From an uncultured Pseudomonadota bacterium (lineage in GTDB: Bacteria; Pseudomonadota; Gammaproteobacteria; Burkholderiales; SG8-39), in NCBI GenBank assembly GCA_903895005.1, contig CAITSH010000435.1, forward strand, positions 1 through 24,963: a DNA stretch of 24,963 bases. Reading direction: 5' to 3'. The stretch's first letter is position 1; every line of letters begins with the position of its first letter. Under the pieces are notes generated by a model, which was not told where the DNA came from, searched no databases, and worked only from the letters and a program-made list of their open reading frames with translations. A program made the position numbers and the translations under genes. Of this stretch, positions 1 to 7,202 are shown piece after piece.

Positions 1-992
1 ATCTGCGCAACCAGACCGCTCGTCGGAGGCACGGTGCCCAGCCACAGAAAACCAAGGGCAGCCGAGAACGTGAGCGCGACCCCGGGCGTGATCGGTACGA
101 ACAGCAGCGGAAGGAAAATGGCGCTGCGCGCGGCGTAGATTATGGTCAGCAGGTAGCGCTTGCGATAGCGCCCGCCCAGCCAGCCAAACAGTTGCGAGCC
201 GAATATGTTGAACAGCCCGATGAGCGCAAAGGCCTGCGCCGCAATGCCGCCTGGCAGGCCCTTGTCGGCGAAAAACGAGGGCAGGTGGGTGGTGACGAAC
301 GAGATGTGAAAGCCGCACACGAAAAAGCTCGCGCACAGCAGCCAGTAGCCGCTGTGGCCGCGCGCCTCCACCAGCGCTTCGCGCAGGCTCTGGCCCGTGC
401 CCGGCTTGGCAAGACCCGATTGCGGTTCGCGCAGGCCGAAGAACGCCAGCGGCAGCATCATGGCCGACATCAATGCGAGCAGCAGTGTCGCTTCGCGCCA
501 GCCGTACTGGGTCAGCAGCACCTGTGCGAAGGGGATGCACAGGAACTGCCCGATCGATCCGCCGGCGGTGACGACGCCGAAGGCCATGGTGCGATTTTCC
601 GGCTTGACCGCACGCGCAATGGCGCCGAACATCACCGGGAAGGCCGTTGCCGACAGCGCGATGCCAAACAGCACGCCATAAGAGAGCTGCAGGCTCGTCG
701 GCCCGGCGGAAAACGAGGCGAGTGCAAGGCTGATGCCGTAGAGCGCTGCGCCAAACAGCAGCGTGCGCATCGTGCCGAAGCGATCGGCAAGCGCACCGAA
801 GAACGGTGTCGCCAGTCCCTGCAGCAGGGTGGCGATACCCATCGCGAAGCTGAACACCTGGCGGCCGACTTCGAGGTCCTGGCTGATCGGTTTGAGGAAC
901 AGTCCGAAGGACTGCCGGATGCCCAGTGACAGCGTGGTGATGGCCGCCGCGCAGATGATGATGATCCAGGCTTTTTTTCCGAGGTTTTTCAT
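1..992 (-). CDS. MFS transporter, C-terminus missing (runs off the left edge)
   Basis: This is an inner-membrane major facilitator superfamily permease, of which about 330 residues are visible. Translation starts MKNLGKKAWIIIICAAAITT, and the reading frame stays open to base 1. Long hydrophobic segments alternate with short charged loops. The loop after the second helix reads GALADRFGTMRT, matching the MFS motif-A pattern (GxLaDrxGrrrxl). Midway a longer polar loop (REPQSGLAKPGTGQSLREAL) separates the two six-helix halves. The start ATG at 990-992 overlaps the TGA of the marR gene upstream (ATGA), so the two are co-transcribed and probably translationally coupled. Pairing with a MarR-type regulator suggests an exporter or an uptake permease induced by an aromatic or organic-acid ligand. 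The substrate cannot be read from the sequence. The MFS call is secure; specificity is unknown. Confidence 0.9.
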   Translation of the reverse strand, partial: MKNLGKKAWIIIICAAAITTLSLGIRQSFGLFLKPISQDLEVGRQVFSFAMGIATLLQGLATPFFGALADRFGTMRTLLFGAALYGISLALASFSAGPTSLQLSYGVLFGIALSATAFPVMFGAIARAVKPENRTMAFGVVTAGGSIGQFLCIPFAQVLLTQYGWREATLLLALMSAMMLPLAFFGLREPQSGLAKPGTGQSLREALVEARGHSGYWLLCASFFVCGFHISFVTTHLPSFFADKGLPGGIAAQAFALIGLFNIFGSQLFGWLGGRYRKRYLLTIIYAARSAIFLPLLFVPITPGVALTFSAALGFLWLGTVPPTSGLVAQ

Positions 993-1450
993 TGGGCTTC
1001 CTGATCCTTGAGTCGCGCGATCGACTGGTCAATGAGGGTGTGCAGGTGGTTGATCGTATCCGCGCCGAGCGCCGCACGGACTTCCTTTTCGGCGCGGCTC
1101 CACAACGGTCGCGCGCGTTGCAGCACGGCGCGGCCCTCGGCGGTGAGTGAAACGGCGCGTTCATTACCGCGCGGACCGGCGCCCTGCGCGATAAAGCCCG
1201 ATTGTTCCAGGGGCTTGAGGTTGCGAACAAGCGTCGTGCGGTCCATGCCCAGCGTGCGTGCGAGCGAGGTGATGGTCACACCCTCGTTTTGCGCCAGGTT
1301 GGAAAGCAGCGAGTACTGCGTCACGCGCAGCCCCACCGGTGCGAGCGACTGGTCATAGCGTTGCGAAACACGGCGCGTCAGCTTGCGCAGGCGCGCGCAG
1401 GTGCAGCCGGCGAGGCTTTGCACGGAATCGGTACGCGGGTTTGCGGTCAT
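989..1450 (-). CDS. MarR-family transcriptional regulator
   Basis: The product is a winged-helix repressor-type DNA-binding protein, 153 residues from the chosen start (MTANPRTDSVQS). The central part, GVTITSLARTLGMDRTTLVRNLKPLEQSGFI, is a MarR recognition-helix region. It is followed by the wing (GPRGNERAVSLTAEGRAVL) and a C-terminal dimerisation helix. Two cysteines lie close together near the N-terminus (GCTCARLRK). The frame is also open upstream, with ATGs at 1504 and 1579. The start at 1450 is preferred because the predicted protein then has normal MarR length and begins just before the conserved helix. None of the starts has a clear Shine-Dalgarno sequence. The stop overlaps the start of the downstream MFS gene. 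The inverted repeat in the upstream intergenic region is a candidate autoregulatory operator. Confidence 0.88.
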   Translation of the reverse strand: MTANPRTDSVQSLAGCTCARLRKLTRRVSQRYDQSLAPVGLRVTQYSLLSNLAQNEGVTITSLARTLGMDRTTLVRNLKPLEQSGFIAQGAGPRGNERAVSLTAEGRAVLQRARPLWSRAEKEVRAALGADTINHLHTLIDQSIARLKDQEAQ

Positions 1451-1552
1451 GTGGGGAGGGCGAAGCGGGGGTGCCGGGGCAAGGTTGACGCGATGGGAGC
1501 GCATTGGGAACGAAATAGGGGGTGGTGCGCGCAACCGTGTATATGCACGAAC

Positions 1553-1580
1553 TTTATATGCACACATAGAAAATTGCAAT
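1553..1580 (-). promoter_or_regulatory. Candidate promoter for marR-MFS
   Basis: On the minus strand, ATTGCA (or TTGCAA) is followed 15-16 bases later by TATAAA. This resembles a sigma-70 -35/-10 pair and gives a leader of roughly 95 bases before the start at 1450. It overlaps the inverted repeat at 1568-1595, so a repressor bound there would block it. Assigned by eye only. Confidence 0.4.
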
Positions 1581-1595
1581 ACCCCGCAATTTTCT
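1568..1595. promoter_or_regulatory. Perfect inverted repeat, probable MarR operator
   Basis: AGAAAATTGC and GCAATTTTCT are perfect reverse complements separated by 8 bases, in the divergent region between marR and tldD. The inner part (ATTGC...GCAAT) resembles the TTGC...GCAA palindromes bound by many MarR dimers. No T-tract follows, so an operator fits better than a terminator. Just beside it, TATATGCAC occurs twice as a direct repeat (1540-1548 and 1555-1563) and may be a second binding site. Confidence 0.5.
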
Positions 1596-1653
1596 GAGGG
1601 CTATTTGGTTTTCGGGCTGTTCTCAATGGCAGGGGGGCTCGGCGGGGGAGGTG

Positions 1654-1659
1654 TAAAAT
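1654..1659 (+). promoter_or_regulatory. Candidate -10 box for tldD
   Basis: TAAAAT lies about 28 bases before the tldD ATG at 1687 and matches the -10 consensus at five of six positions. No convincing -35 element is present at 16-18 bases upstream, where the sequence is G-rich. If it is used, the leader is very short. Confidence 0.3.
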
Positions 1660-1686
1660 CGAGTTTCGCCCCCACTTGTGAATTAC

Positions 1687-3141
1687 ATGAACGCTTCCGA
1701 CGCCCTGTTCCACACCGCCCAGTCGCGCCTGCTCGCGCCCTACGACCTGCACCCCGACCAGTTGTCCAAGGTTTTTGGCAAACTGATGTCGCACCAGGTC
1801 GATTACGCCGATCTGTATTTCCAGTATTCGCGCAGCGAGGCCTGGAGCCTCGAAGAGGGCATCGTCAAGTCGGGCAGTTTCAATATCGACCAGGGCGTGG
1901 GCGTTCGCGCGGTCTCCGGCGAAAAAACCGCTTTTGCCTATTCCGATGAAATCAGCCTGCCGGCGCTCAATGACGCTGCGGCGGTCACGCGTGCCATCGG
2001 CGCCGCCGGCCAGCAGGGCACGCTCCCCTCGCTCGGACGCAACGGTGCGATGCAGCAGCGTGTGCTCTATGGGCAGGACGACCCGCTGGTATCGCTGCCC
2101 GATACGGAAAAGGTCAAACTGCTCGAACGGCTGGAGCAATACGCGCGCTCGCTCGACAAGCGTGTAACGCAAGTCATGGCAACGCTCGCCTCTGAATACG
2201 AGGTCGTGCTGGTGGCACGTTCTGACGGCGTGATGGCCGCGGACGTGCGCCCCCTGGTGCGCCTGTCGGTGCAGGTGATTGCCGAGCAGAGCGGCCGGCG
2301 CGAGTCCGGCAGTTCGGGCGGGGGCGGGCGCAGCGACTATGCTTACTTCACCGACGCGCGCATCAAGGACTACGCCCAGCGTGCGGTCGATCAGGCCCTG
2401 GTCAATCTCGATTCGCGCGCGGCGCCCGCTGGTACCATGACGGTGGTGCTCGGGCCGGGCTGGCCGGGAATATTGCTGCACGAAGCCATAGGCCACGGGC
2501 TTGAGGGCGACTTCAACCGCAAGGGCAGCTCGGCATTTTCGGGGCGGGTGGGCAAGCGCGTCGCCGCCAAGGGCGTGACGGTTGTCGACGATGGCACCAT
2601 CGAGGGCCGGCGCGGTTCGCTCAACATTGACGACGAGGGTAACCCGACGCAGCGCACCGTCCTGATCGAGGACGGCATCCTCAAGGGCTACATGCAGGAC
2701 AGCCTCAATGCGCGCCTGATGGGCGTGCCGGTCACCGGCAACGGCAGGCGCGAATCGTTTGCGCACGTCACCATGCCGCGCATGACCAATACCTACATGC
2801 TAAACGGCGACAAGGATCCGTCGGAAATCATCAAGTCGGTGAAGCACGGTTTGTACGCCGTTAACTTCGGTGGCGGCCAGGTCGACATCACCAGCGGCAA
2901 GTTCGTGTTCTCGGCGGCCGAGGCCTACATGATAGAAAACGGCAAGGTCACTTATCCGGTCAAGGGTGCGACGCTGATCGGCAACGGACCCGAGGCGCTC
3001 AAGCTCGTTTCCATGATTGGCAACGACATGGAACTCGATTCGGGCGTGGGCACCTGCGGCAAGGAAGGCCAGAGCGTGCCGGTGGGGGTCGGCCAGCCTA
3101 CGCTGCGCATCGACGGACTGACGGTGGGCGGCACCGCTTAA
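1687..3141 (+). CDS. tldD: Metalloprotease TldD
   Basis: TldD, with its partner TldE/PmbA (not in this window), forms a cytoplasmic heterodimeric zinc peptidase. In other bacteria it digests unfolded peptides and processes microcin B17 and the CcdA antitoxin. The length (484 residues from the ATG) matches TldD (about 480). The zinc-binding HExxxH motif is intact as [13 protein letters not shown] near residue 265. Other family stretches are visible: the N-terminal [31 protein letters not shown], and the C-terminal Gly-rich [20 protein letters not shown]. An in-frame GTG at 1678, three codons upstream, is an alternative start; neither has a clear ribosome-binding site. The gene is transcribed divergently from marR-MFS and appears to be a single-gene unit, with a hairpin 37 bases after its stop. 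Confidence 0.96.
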   Translation: MNASDALFHTAQSRLLAPYDLHPDQLSKVFGKLMSHQVDYADLYFQYSRSEAWSLEEGIVKSGSFNIDQGVGVRAVSGEKTAFAYSDEISLPALNDAAAVTRAIGAAGQQGTLPSLGRNGAMQQRVLYGQDDPLVSLPDTEKVKLLERLEQYARSLDKRVTQVMATLASEYEVVLVARSDGVMAADVRPLVRLSVQVIAEQSGRRESGSSGGGGRSDYAYFTDARIKDYAQRAVDQALVNLDSRAAPAGTMTVVLGPGWPGILLHEAIGHGLEGDFNRKGSSAFSGRVGKRVAAKGVTVVDDGTIEGRRGSLNIDDEGNPTQRTVLIEDGILKGYMQDSLNARLMGVPVTGNGRRESFAHVTMPRMTNTYMLNGDKDPSEIIKSVKHGLYAVNFGGGQVDITSGKFVFSAAEAYMIENGKVTYPVKGATLIGNGPEALKLVSMIGNDMELDSGVGTCGKEGQSVPVGVGQPTLRIDGLTVGGTA

Positions 3142-3177
3142 GCCGGCGCACGCCCTTCGCTTCTGCGCTTCGATCGG

Positions 3178-3208
3178 CTGGAAAGCCGCGCCAGGCGGTC
3201 GTTTCCAG
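3178..3208. terminator. Hairpin downstream of tldD, copy 1 of a dispersed motif
   Basis: CTGGAAA (3178-3184) and TTTCCAG (3202-3208) are perfect inverted arms, with further CCGC/GCGG pairing inside. It sits shortly after the tldD stop and so may mark the 3' end of the transcript, although no T-tract follows. Its right half is nearly identical to the hairpin at 15464-15494. Apart from this hairpin, nothing gene-like is seen in 3142-3435. Confidence 0.4.
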
Positions 3209-3435
3209 TCATTTGTGCTTGCGTCGCCACCCGCCGGACGGATCTTTATGGAGTCGTGCGCAAACGCTGTCGCCCCTGCGGTGCGGCGTGATGTCCCGAT
3301 TAAGGCTGTTGTGCCGATTTTGCCTATTGCGTCGGCTGGCGCACAGACCCTAGGCCGCTCCCGATGGGAGTATCCAATCCGGATCGGGCATTCGCCTGAA
3401 CACAGTCGAAAAGCAGCTGATGAATTTGCCCCCGG

Positions 3436-4410
3436 ATGAAACCTGACGTCAAGACCGTCGCAGCCGTATTGTCCGAGTTGGGCGTCGTGCTGCCGGTCGA
3501 ATTGCTCGCGCGTCTTGATATCGAGGAGTACCTGGACCGGTTGGACAGCGTTCTTGCGCTGCTTCCGGGGGAACGCCAGCGGCTCGGCGACTTGTTACGC
3601 GCCGCCGGGCACATCACCGCGACGCAACTTGAGCAGGCGCTGGCAGAGCGGCGGCGCGAACACCGCGCTCTGGGAGAAATTCTTGCCGACAAGGCTGCGC
3701 TGACGCCGCATGAAAAAGACGTGGTGCTGGAATTCTCGCTGCGCCAATCGACGGTGCGACCCGAATCGGGCCGGCACGCGCTGGGAAATCTTCTTGTCGC
3801 CAGGGGCGAAATCACGCGCGGCCAACTCGAGGCTGCGCTGCGCCGCCAGATCGAAACGGGACGAATGATCGGGGAGGAGTTGATCGCCGCGGGCCACGCC
3901 AGCCGGCAGCAGGTCGACAGTGGCCTCACCGTGCAGCGCAGGCTTGCCGCTTACGCACTGGCCGTCGCCGTCGGTCTGGCGCCCCTGGCAGCCATGCCTT
4001 CTCTGGTGCAGGCGGCACAGACCGGGGCGACCATGGCGGTGTCGATGGTGGTCCTCGGTGAGGCGACACTCAATACCGGTGTCGCCGCGACGCAGGTGGT
4101 GATCACGCAGTCCGATGTGGCGCGTGGTTATATCGAGGTTCCCTCGGCGATGCGCTTTTCTGTCACCACCATCAGCCCTGCCGGCTATGTGATGCGTTTT
4201 CAACCCCTGGGTCCGCTTTTTGATTCGGTCGAGGTAAGCGGCATCGGTGCGCCGGTGCACCTTGGTGCTGCCGGTGGCAGTATCGTCCGGTCGGGCATGC
4301 TGGCGCAAAACCAGCTGCAGGAACTGAGCTTTCGGTTCGGCATTCGCACCGATGCAGCGCCCGGGACCTATCCCTGGCCGTTGCAAATGGCGGTGAGCGT
4401 GCTGCACTGA
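3436..4410 (+). CDS. Uncharacterised membrane protein with GspE/MshE-N-like repeats and an exported C-terminal domain
   Basis: This 324-residue protein is not a family I can name. Residues 50-86 (LGDLLRAAGHITATQLEQAL...LGEILADK) and 117-152 (LGNLLVARGEITRGQLEAAL...IGEELIAAG) repeat the pattern LGxxLxxxGxITxxQLxxAL. That pattern is typical of the N-terminal domain of type II secretion/pilus ATPases (GspE/MshE), some of which bind c-di-GMP. No ATPase domain follows. Instead, about 169-194 (RRLAAYALAVAVGLAPLAAM) is a single hydrophobic segment after basic residues, ending in a signal-peptidase-like VQAAQ. The last 130 residues are Gly/Val/Thr-rich and look like a beta-sandwich (PAGYVMRFQPLGPLFDSVEV). 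The N-terminal part is therefore predicted cytoplasmic and the C-terminal part periplasmic. The ATG is the first possible in frame, since a TGA lies just upstream; no clear ribosome-binding site is seen. It stands alone on the plus strand. Confidence 0.75.
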   Translation: MKPDVKTVAAVLSELGVVLPVELLARLDIEEYLDRLDSVLALLPGERQRLGDLLRAAGHITATQLEQALAERRREHRALGEILADKAALTPHEKDVVLEFSLRQSTVRPESGRHALGNLLVARGEITRGQLEAALRRQIETGRMIGEELIAAGHASRQQVDSGLTVQRRLAAYALAVAVGLAPLAAMPSLVQAAQTGATMAVSMVVLGEATLNTGVAATQVVITQSDVARGYIEVPSAMRFSVTTISPAGYVMRFQPLGPLFDSVEVSGIGAPVHLGAAGGSIVRSGMLAQNQLQELSFRFGIRTDAAPGTYPWPLQMAVSVLH

Positions 4411-4568
4411 ATTGGGCGGCTGCCGCGCGCTGTTGTTACAAGGCCGCGCCGCAGCGACGGGCTTCCCGGGGTTTGAGTGGCTTGCCTGTTGCGGTCATCG
4501 TTCGGGTGTCTGTAACTGCACAAAGCCTCACCCGGCCGAGTGAAGTCGCCCACCGTCTTCAAGGGAAA

Positions 4569-4590
4569 GGAGCCGACTCGCGTCGGCTCC
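4569..4590. other. Strong GC hairpin, possible terminator
   Basis: GGAGCCGAC and GTCGGCTCC pair perfectly around a TCGC loop, about 160 bases after the preceding plus-strand gene and about 200 bases past the 3' end of the minus-strand gene ending at 4793. No T-tract follows on either strand, so it is not a textbook Rho-independent terminator. It lies within the 382-base gene-free stretch 4411-4792, which otherwise holds only the stem-loop at 4661-4702. Confidence 0.4.
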
Positions 4591-4660
4591 GGCGGTACGT
4601 GCAAGCCTGGGTGACTTGGCTACACAGCGGACTTCAACACTTGCCAACACAGAACCGGTT

Positions 4661-4702
4661 CAACCAGATAGGGGACGACGTAACTCTAAATCTGTCTGGT
4701 TG
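4661..4702 (+). other. Long stem-loop, possible structured RNA
   Basis: CAACCAGATAG (4661-4671) can pair with CTGTCTGGTTG (4692-4702) over 11 base pairs around a 20-base loop. As plus-strand RNA the single imperfect position is an allowed U-G wobble; as minus-strand RNA it would be a C-A mismatch. This hints that the plus strand is the functional one. No coding region explains it. Confidence 0.3.
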
Positions 4703-4792
4703 ACTTCAGTAGCAACAGAGGGATCTTTCAGTGCCATTTAGACCATTGAAGCCAATCAGATGAATCTATTCTACTAACGTCCGAACGCCTTA

Positions 4793-5134
4793 TTACTTAG
4801 CTGTAACACTAGTCGTCAATGCGTCGTTACACGCTTTAACGGCAGTTGCATGTGCGCTCACCTGCCCTGTGGCTGGCCGTACCGTTGCCGTATTAACAAA
4901 ATACGCCTGGTTGGAGGCAACCCCATAAAGGCAGCTAGCATGCATGGCTTGTGCGATTGCAATAATTTTTAGCCGACGTTCCAATCGCTCCACACCATCC
5001 GCATACGCCTGCGCAGTGAGCGGGGCGGGTTGGGCGGGTTGCGCTTGAGCATGCGCCAGAAAGCTGGCTAGAGGGGTGAGTGCCAGACAAAAAATGCAGA
5101 GTTTGAGGGCGACATTCGCTTTTTTAGAATTCAT
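4793..5134 (-). CDS. Small secreted protein, unknown function
   Basis: This 113-residue protein has a clear Sec signal peptide: a basic start (MNSKKANVALK), a hydrophobic core (LCIFCLALTPLASFLA) and an AHA-type cleavage site near residue 29. The mature part of about 84 residues begins with a Gln/Pro/Ala stretch, then a predicted helix (QAYADGVERLERRLKIIAIAQAMH), with two cysteines (ASCLYG and KACNDA) that could form a disulphide. The start has an AAGG ribosome-binding sequence just upstream. I do not recognise the family. It is the last of three small exported proteins on the minus strand, separated by gaps of about 90 and 350 bases. It lacks the C-terminal CL...GW motif of the other two. The local sequence is more AT-rich than the flanking genes. 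Confidence 0.7.
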   Translation of the reverse strand: MNSKKANVALKLCIFCLALTPLASFLAHAQAQPAQPAPLTAQAYADGVERLERRLKIIAIAQAMHASCLYGVASNQAYFVNTATVRPATGQVSAHATAVKACNDALTTSVTAK

Positions 5135-5401
5135 TTTTCTACCTTTATGGGTTGAGGATTGACGCTGATTCGCGCCACAAACAGTGTGAATGAGCTAGTT
5201 GTAAGACTTTTTTTGCAAGGCATGTCTGATGTCAGGCAGCAAACATAACCTTAGCAAAAGCATGAGTGAATTGTCGGGAGTTTGAGCGAAAGACGACCTG
5301 CAAGGATATCGTTGAAAGGTAGCGTCAAAAGCCTCTTGCTTTCCGAGGGGAAGGGGATTTATGTCGTCGAACCCCAAGGCGTCTTATCCGCAAAAAGTTT
5401 T

Positions 5402-5419
5402 GCGCCCGAATCAGGGCGC
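5402..5419. other. Short hairpin between small secreted-protein genes
   Basis: GCGCCC and GGGCGC form a 6-bp stem around GAATCA, about 70 bases past the stop of the gene ending at 5488. On the minus strand it is followed by AAAACTTTTT, so it could be a weak terminator for that gene. The gene-free stretch 5135-5487 holds nothing else I can support. Confidence 0.35.
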
Positions 5420-5487
5420 TGTTACTTCAGGCAGGCAAGTAAGCGCTTATCGGTGTTTGAAGCGCGCTCCCTTGCCAGCCCATTAAT

Positions 5488-6078
5488 TTATTGTCTCCAC
5501 CCGGCTGCGCTAAGACATTGATAGAGGCCCTCTTTGCCCTCGGGCACGGCCTTGTTGCCGAGGCACTTCATCAATTGCTGTTTAACGTCGGATGACGCAG
5601 TGGTTGTTGTTCCCTGATTACTGGTGCCAAGCGGGGCGGCTACGTTCTGGTTACTCGGAGGGGGGCTCGTCGTGGCCGTTTTTGCCGACGTCGGAGTAGC
5701 CTTGCTCGTTGCCGGAGCCGGTGCCGGATTCAGGAAAACCGGCTTGCCGTTCTCGTAACGGACTACCTCCTCTTTCCCCGTAGTCGGGTTCATGACCAAA
5801 CCAAAAGTATGGTAACTGGTTCCCCGATTCGTGTACGCGACAGCACCGGGAACCGTTATGCCTGTTATCAAACAGTCGCCCCTCTTTGCTAGTACTGCGC
5901 CCTCTTTGCCTGCGGCGACCGTTATTTCGTCTTTCATACAACCGGCCATTTGGATAGTCACCTTCGCTTCGTGTGACGTGTCATTTTTAAAGACAACGTT
6001 CGGGTGAGCGAATGAGAAAGAGGAAGTGAGGGTCAAGGCGAAAGCCAGTATGCAAGACAGAATAAGTGTTGGTTTCAT
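5488..6078 (-). CDS. Secreted protein with Cys-containing C-terminal motif, unknown function
   Basis: This 196-residue protein has a signal peptide (MKPTLILSCILAFALTLTSS, cleavage probably after FSFA). The mature N-terminal half (about 25-115) looks like a compact beta domain with two cysteines (MAGCMKDE and KRGDCLI) that probably pair. It is followed by a low-complexity linker rich in Pro, Ala, Thr and Ser (about 117-162). The tail KQQLMKCLGNK...LYQCLSAAGW ends in a pair of CL motifs followed by GW. The same layout ends the protein encoded at 6170-6550, so the two probably share a C-terminal module. A purine-rich AGAAAG precedes the start. No known family is recognised; surface or periplasmic location is inferred from the signal peptide and linker. 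Confidence 0.72.
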   Translation of the reverse strand: MKPTLILSCILAFALTLTSSFSFAHPNVVFKNDTSHEAKVTIQMAGCMKDEITVAAGKEGAVLAKRGDCLITGITVPGAVAYTNRGTSYHTFGLVMNPTTGKEEVVRYENGKPVFLNPAPAPATSKATPTSAKTATTSPPPSNQNVAAPLGTSNQGTTTTASSDVKQQLMKCLGNKAVPEGKEGLYQCLSAAGWRQ

Positions 6079-6169
6079 GGTTTCTTTCTAGAATTCGTGG
6101 GTTAATGATCTTGGGGCAGGACTAAAGGGTTTGAAGCGCTTGTTTTCCGCCTGCCGCCAAGTGCTTGTC

Positions 6170-6550
6170 TTACCAGCCTAGCCCTCGGAGACACGCGGCA
6201 ACCTGGGTAGTCGCGGTTTGTGCGGCAAGGCAATTCACCAACTGACTTTTCGCTTTGCTGAGTGCCGGGTCCGGCGAACTTGCATTCGTGGCGGCTGGCC
6301 TTGGAGGCGGGGGATTGAGTGGGTCAATGCAAGAACTACCGCCGCGGTTTGGCCATATTGGTCCCACTGCAAGATTGGTGCCTCTGGGGCATGCGCTGAC
6401 GCAGCTTCCGTCGGACACAACCATCATTTGGCCCGCTGAGCAAACATTAGCCCATGCACCGTACGGGTCTTTTACATTCGCTGCGGCGCCGGCGCCGGCG
6501 GTATAAAGCCCTAACGCAATGCATGAAAGTATCGTGGCTGTGCTTTTCAT
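6170..6550 (-). CDS. Small Cys-rich secreted protein with shared C-terminal motif
   Basis: The product has 126 residues from the ATG at 6550. The open frame extends 10 codons further upstream, but the GAGGAGGA sequence 8 bases before this ATG fixes the start. A signal peptide (MKSTATILSCIALGLYTAG, then AGAAA) is followed by a mature region of about 100 residues with six cysteines. Four are in the first half (NVCSAG, SCVSAC, SSCID), around a Gly/Pro/Trp-rich stretch. Two are in the tail (LVNCLAAQ...VAACLRGLGW), which matches the tail of the neighbouring protein at 5488-6078. A Pro-rich linker (LNPPPPRPAATNASSPDP) joins the halves. The function is unknown; disulphide-stabilised periplasmic or extracellular folding is likely. 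Confidence 0.72.
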   Translation of the reverse strand: MKSTATILSCIALGLYTAGAGAAANVKDPYGAWANVCSAGQMMVVSDGSCVSACPRGTNLAVGPIWPNRGGSSCIDPLNPPPPRPAATNASSPDPALSKAKSQLVNCLAAQTATTQVAACLRGLGW

Positions 6551-6558
6551 TATGTGCG

Positions 6559-6566
6559 TCCTCCTC
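6559..6566 (-). promoter_or_regulatory. Strong ribosome-binding site that fixes the start at 6550
   Basis: GAGGAGGA on the minus strand lies 8 bases before the ATG at 6550. It is much better placed for this ATG than for the upstream in-frame ATG at 6580, which lies beyond it. Confidence 0.75.
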
Positions 6567-6890
6567 GGTAAATTAATCAAGATTGAAGCGGGTTGAATTC
6601 AATTGCTGTCGCGCGCCATGAAACCCCGCGGGGGTTGCAAACAATCAGAGGCTGTCGCCCGGATGACGCATGTCAGTAAATTCCTGCGGTCGAATCCACT
6701 AGCGGGGTGGCGAAACAGACGTTAGCATTTTCAGTGTTTGATCTGTGCATGCTTTACAAATCTTAACCATCCAAGACGCACGCCGCGTTATTCTTACTGC
6801 GGGTTTAATGCGGAGCAAAATTCGCGAGGCACATTCCAGTTATGCGCGCGTTTCGACAGCACTCAAACGCTAGGCTGCGGGGAATTGGAA

Positions 6891-7028
6891 ATGAAGACGG
6901 TCTTTACGACGCCGGCACTGGCGTGTTTGCATCTCATCGGGTGCGTGGTTGCCTCGGCCGCAACAATCAATCAGGCAGGCGAGGCGGGTGACGCGAATAT
7001 GCAACCAAATGGAACAACGATGCTATGA
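6891..7028 (+). CDS. Very small exported peptide (45 residues), hypothetical
   Basis: This is an ATG-initiated frame of 45 codons, preceded by GGGGAATTGGAA, a plausible ribosome-binding site. Translation gives MKTVFTTPALACLHLIGCVV, then ASAATINQAG and a short polar tail. This is a signal-peptide layout (basic start, hydrophobic core, ASA cleavage site) that would release a mature peptide of only about 22 residues. The frame is open further upstream without a better start. It lies between the secreted-protein cluster and the PilZ-cyclase gene. The stretch 6551-6890 upstream of it shows no supportable gene. It may be real or chance; the signal-like N-terminus is the only evidence. Confidence 0.35.
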   Translation: MKTVFTTPALACLHLIGCVVASAATINQAGEAGDANMQPNGTTML

Positions 7029-7061
7029 GCCCGTGGACCGCTGGCAGAACGCCCGTACCCC

Positions 7062-7080
7062 CCCGATGTAATGTTTCGGG
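7062..7080. other. Short inverted repeat upstream of the cyclase gene
   Basis: CCCGA and TCGGG flank 9 bases about 35 bases after the small peptide's stop and about 120 bases before the cyclase start. It is too short and lacks a T-tract, so it is only a weak terminator or operator candidate. Nearby, CTTTGCAAAG at 7155-7164 is a perfect 10-bp palindrome that may be a regulator site for the cyclase gene. Confidence 0.2.
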
Positions 7081-7202
7081 AAGAGATTAATAGTCCCGTG
7101 TGCAAAGATTGCAAGAGCCCTGTCGGTTCAGACCGCGAAAGCGACTGAAACCCGCTTTGCAAAGTCGCACCCGGTTGTCAGGCACCACAGGCAAACCCGA
7201 TA

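Noticed and set aside
192..929. Open frame of 245 codons on the plus strand opposite the MFS gene
   Set aside because: The product is a Gln/Arg/Ala-rich sequence without a recognisable motif, whereas the minus strand gives a clean membrane transporter.
1447..2766. Open frame of 439 codons on the minus strand overlapping tldD and the marR upstream region
   Set aside because: It is antisense to tldD, whose HExxxH motif and length are convincing. The antisense product has no family features.
5195..5521. Overlapping short frames on both strands (60 and 79 codons) between secreted-protein genes
   Set aside because: Neither has a signal peptide, recognisable motif or good ribosome-binding site. 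They could be remnants but cannot be supported as genes.
4800..6580. Integron-like gene cassette array (small genes with gaps)
   Set aside because: I looked for attC-type GTTRRRY/RYYYAAC pairs between the small genes and found none. The genes keep their own leaders and spacing is irregular.
5136..6600. A shared AACCC-containing element upstream of the three small secreted-protein genes
   Set aside because: The match is only about 5-7 bases, and its distance from the start differs in each gene (roughly 15, 22 and 43 bases), so it is not convincing.
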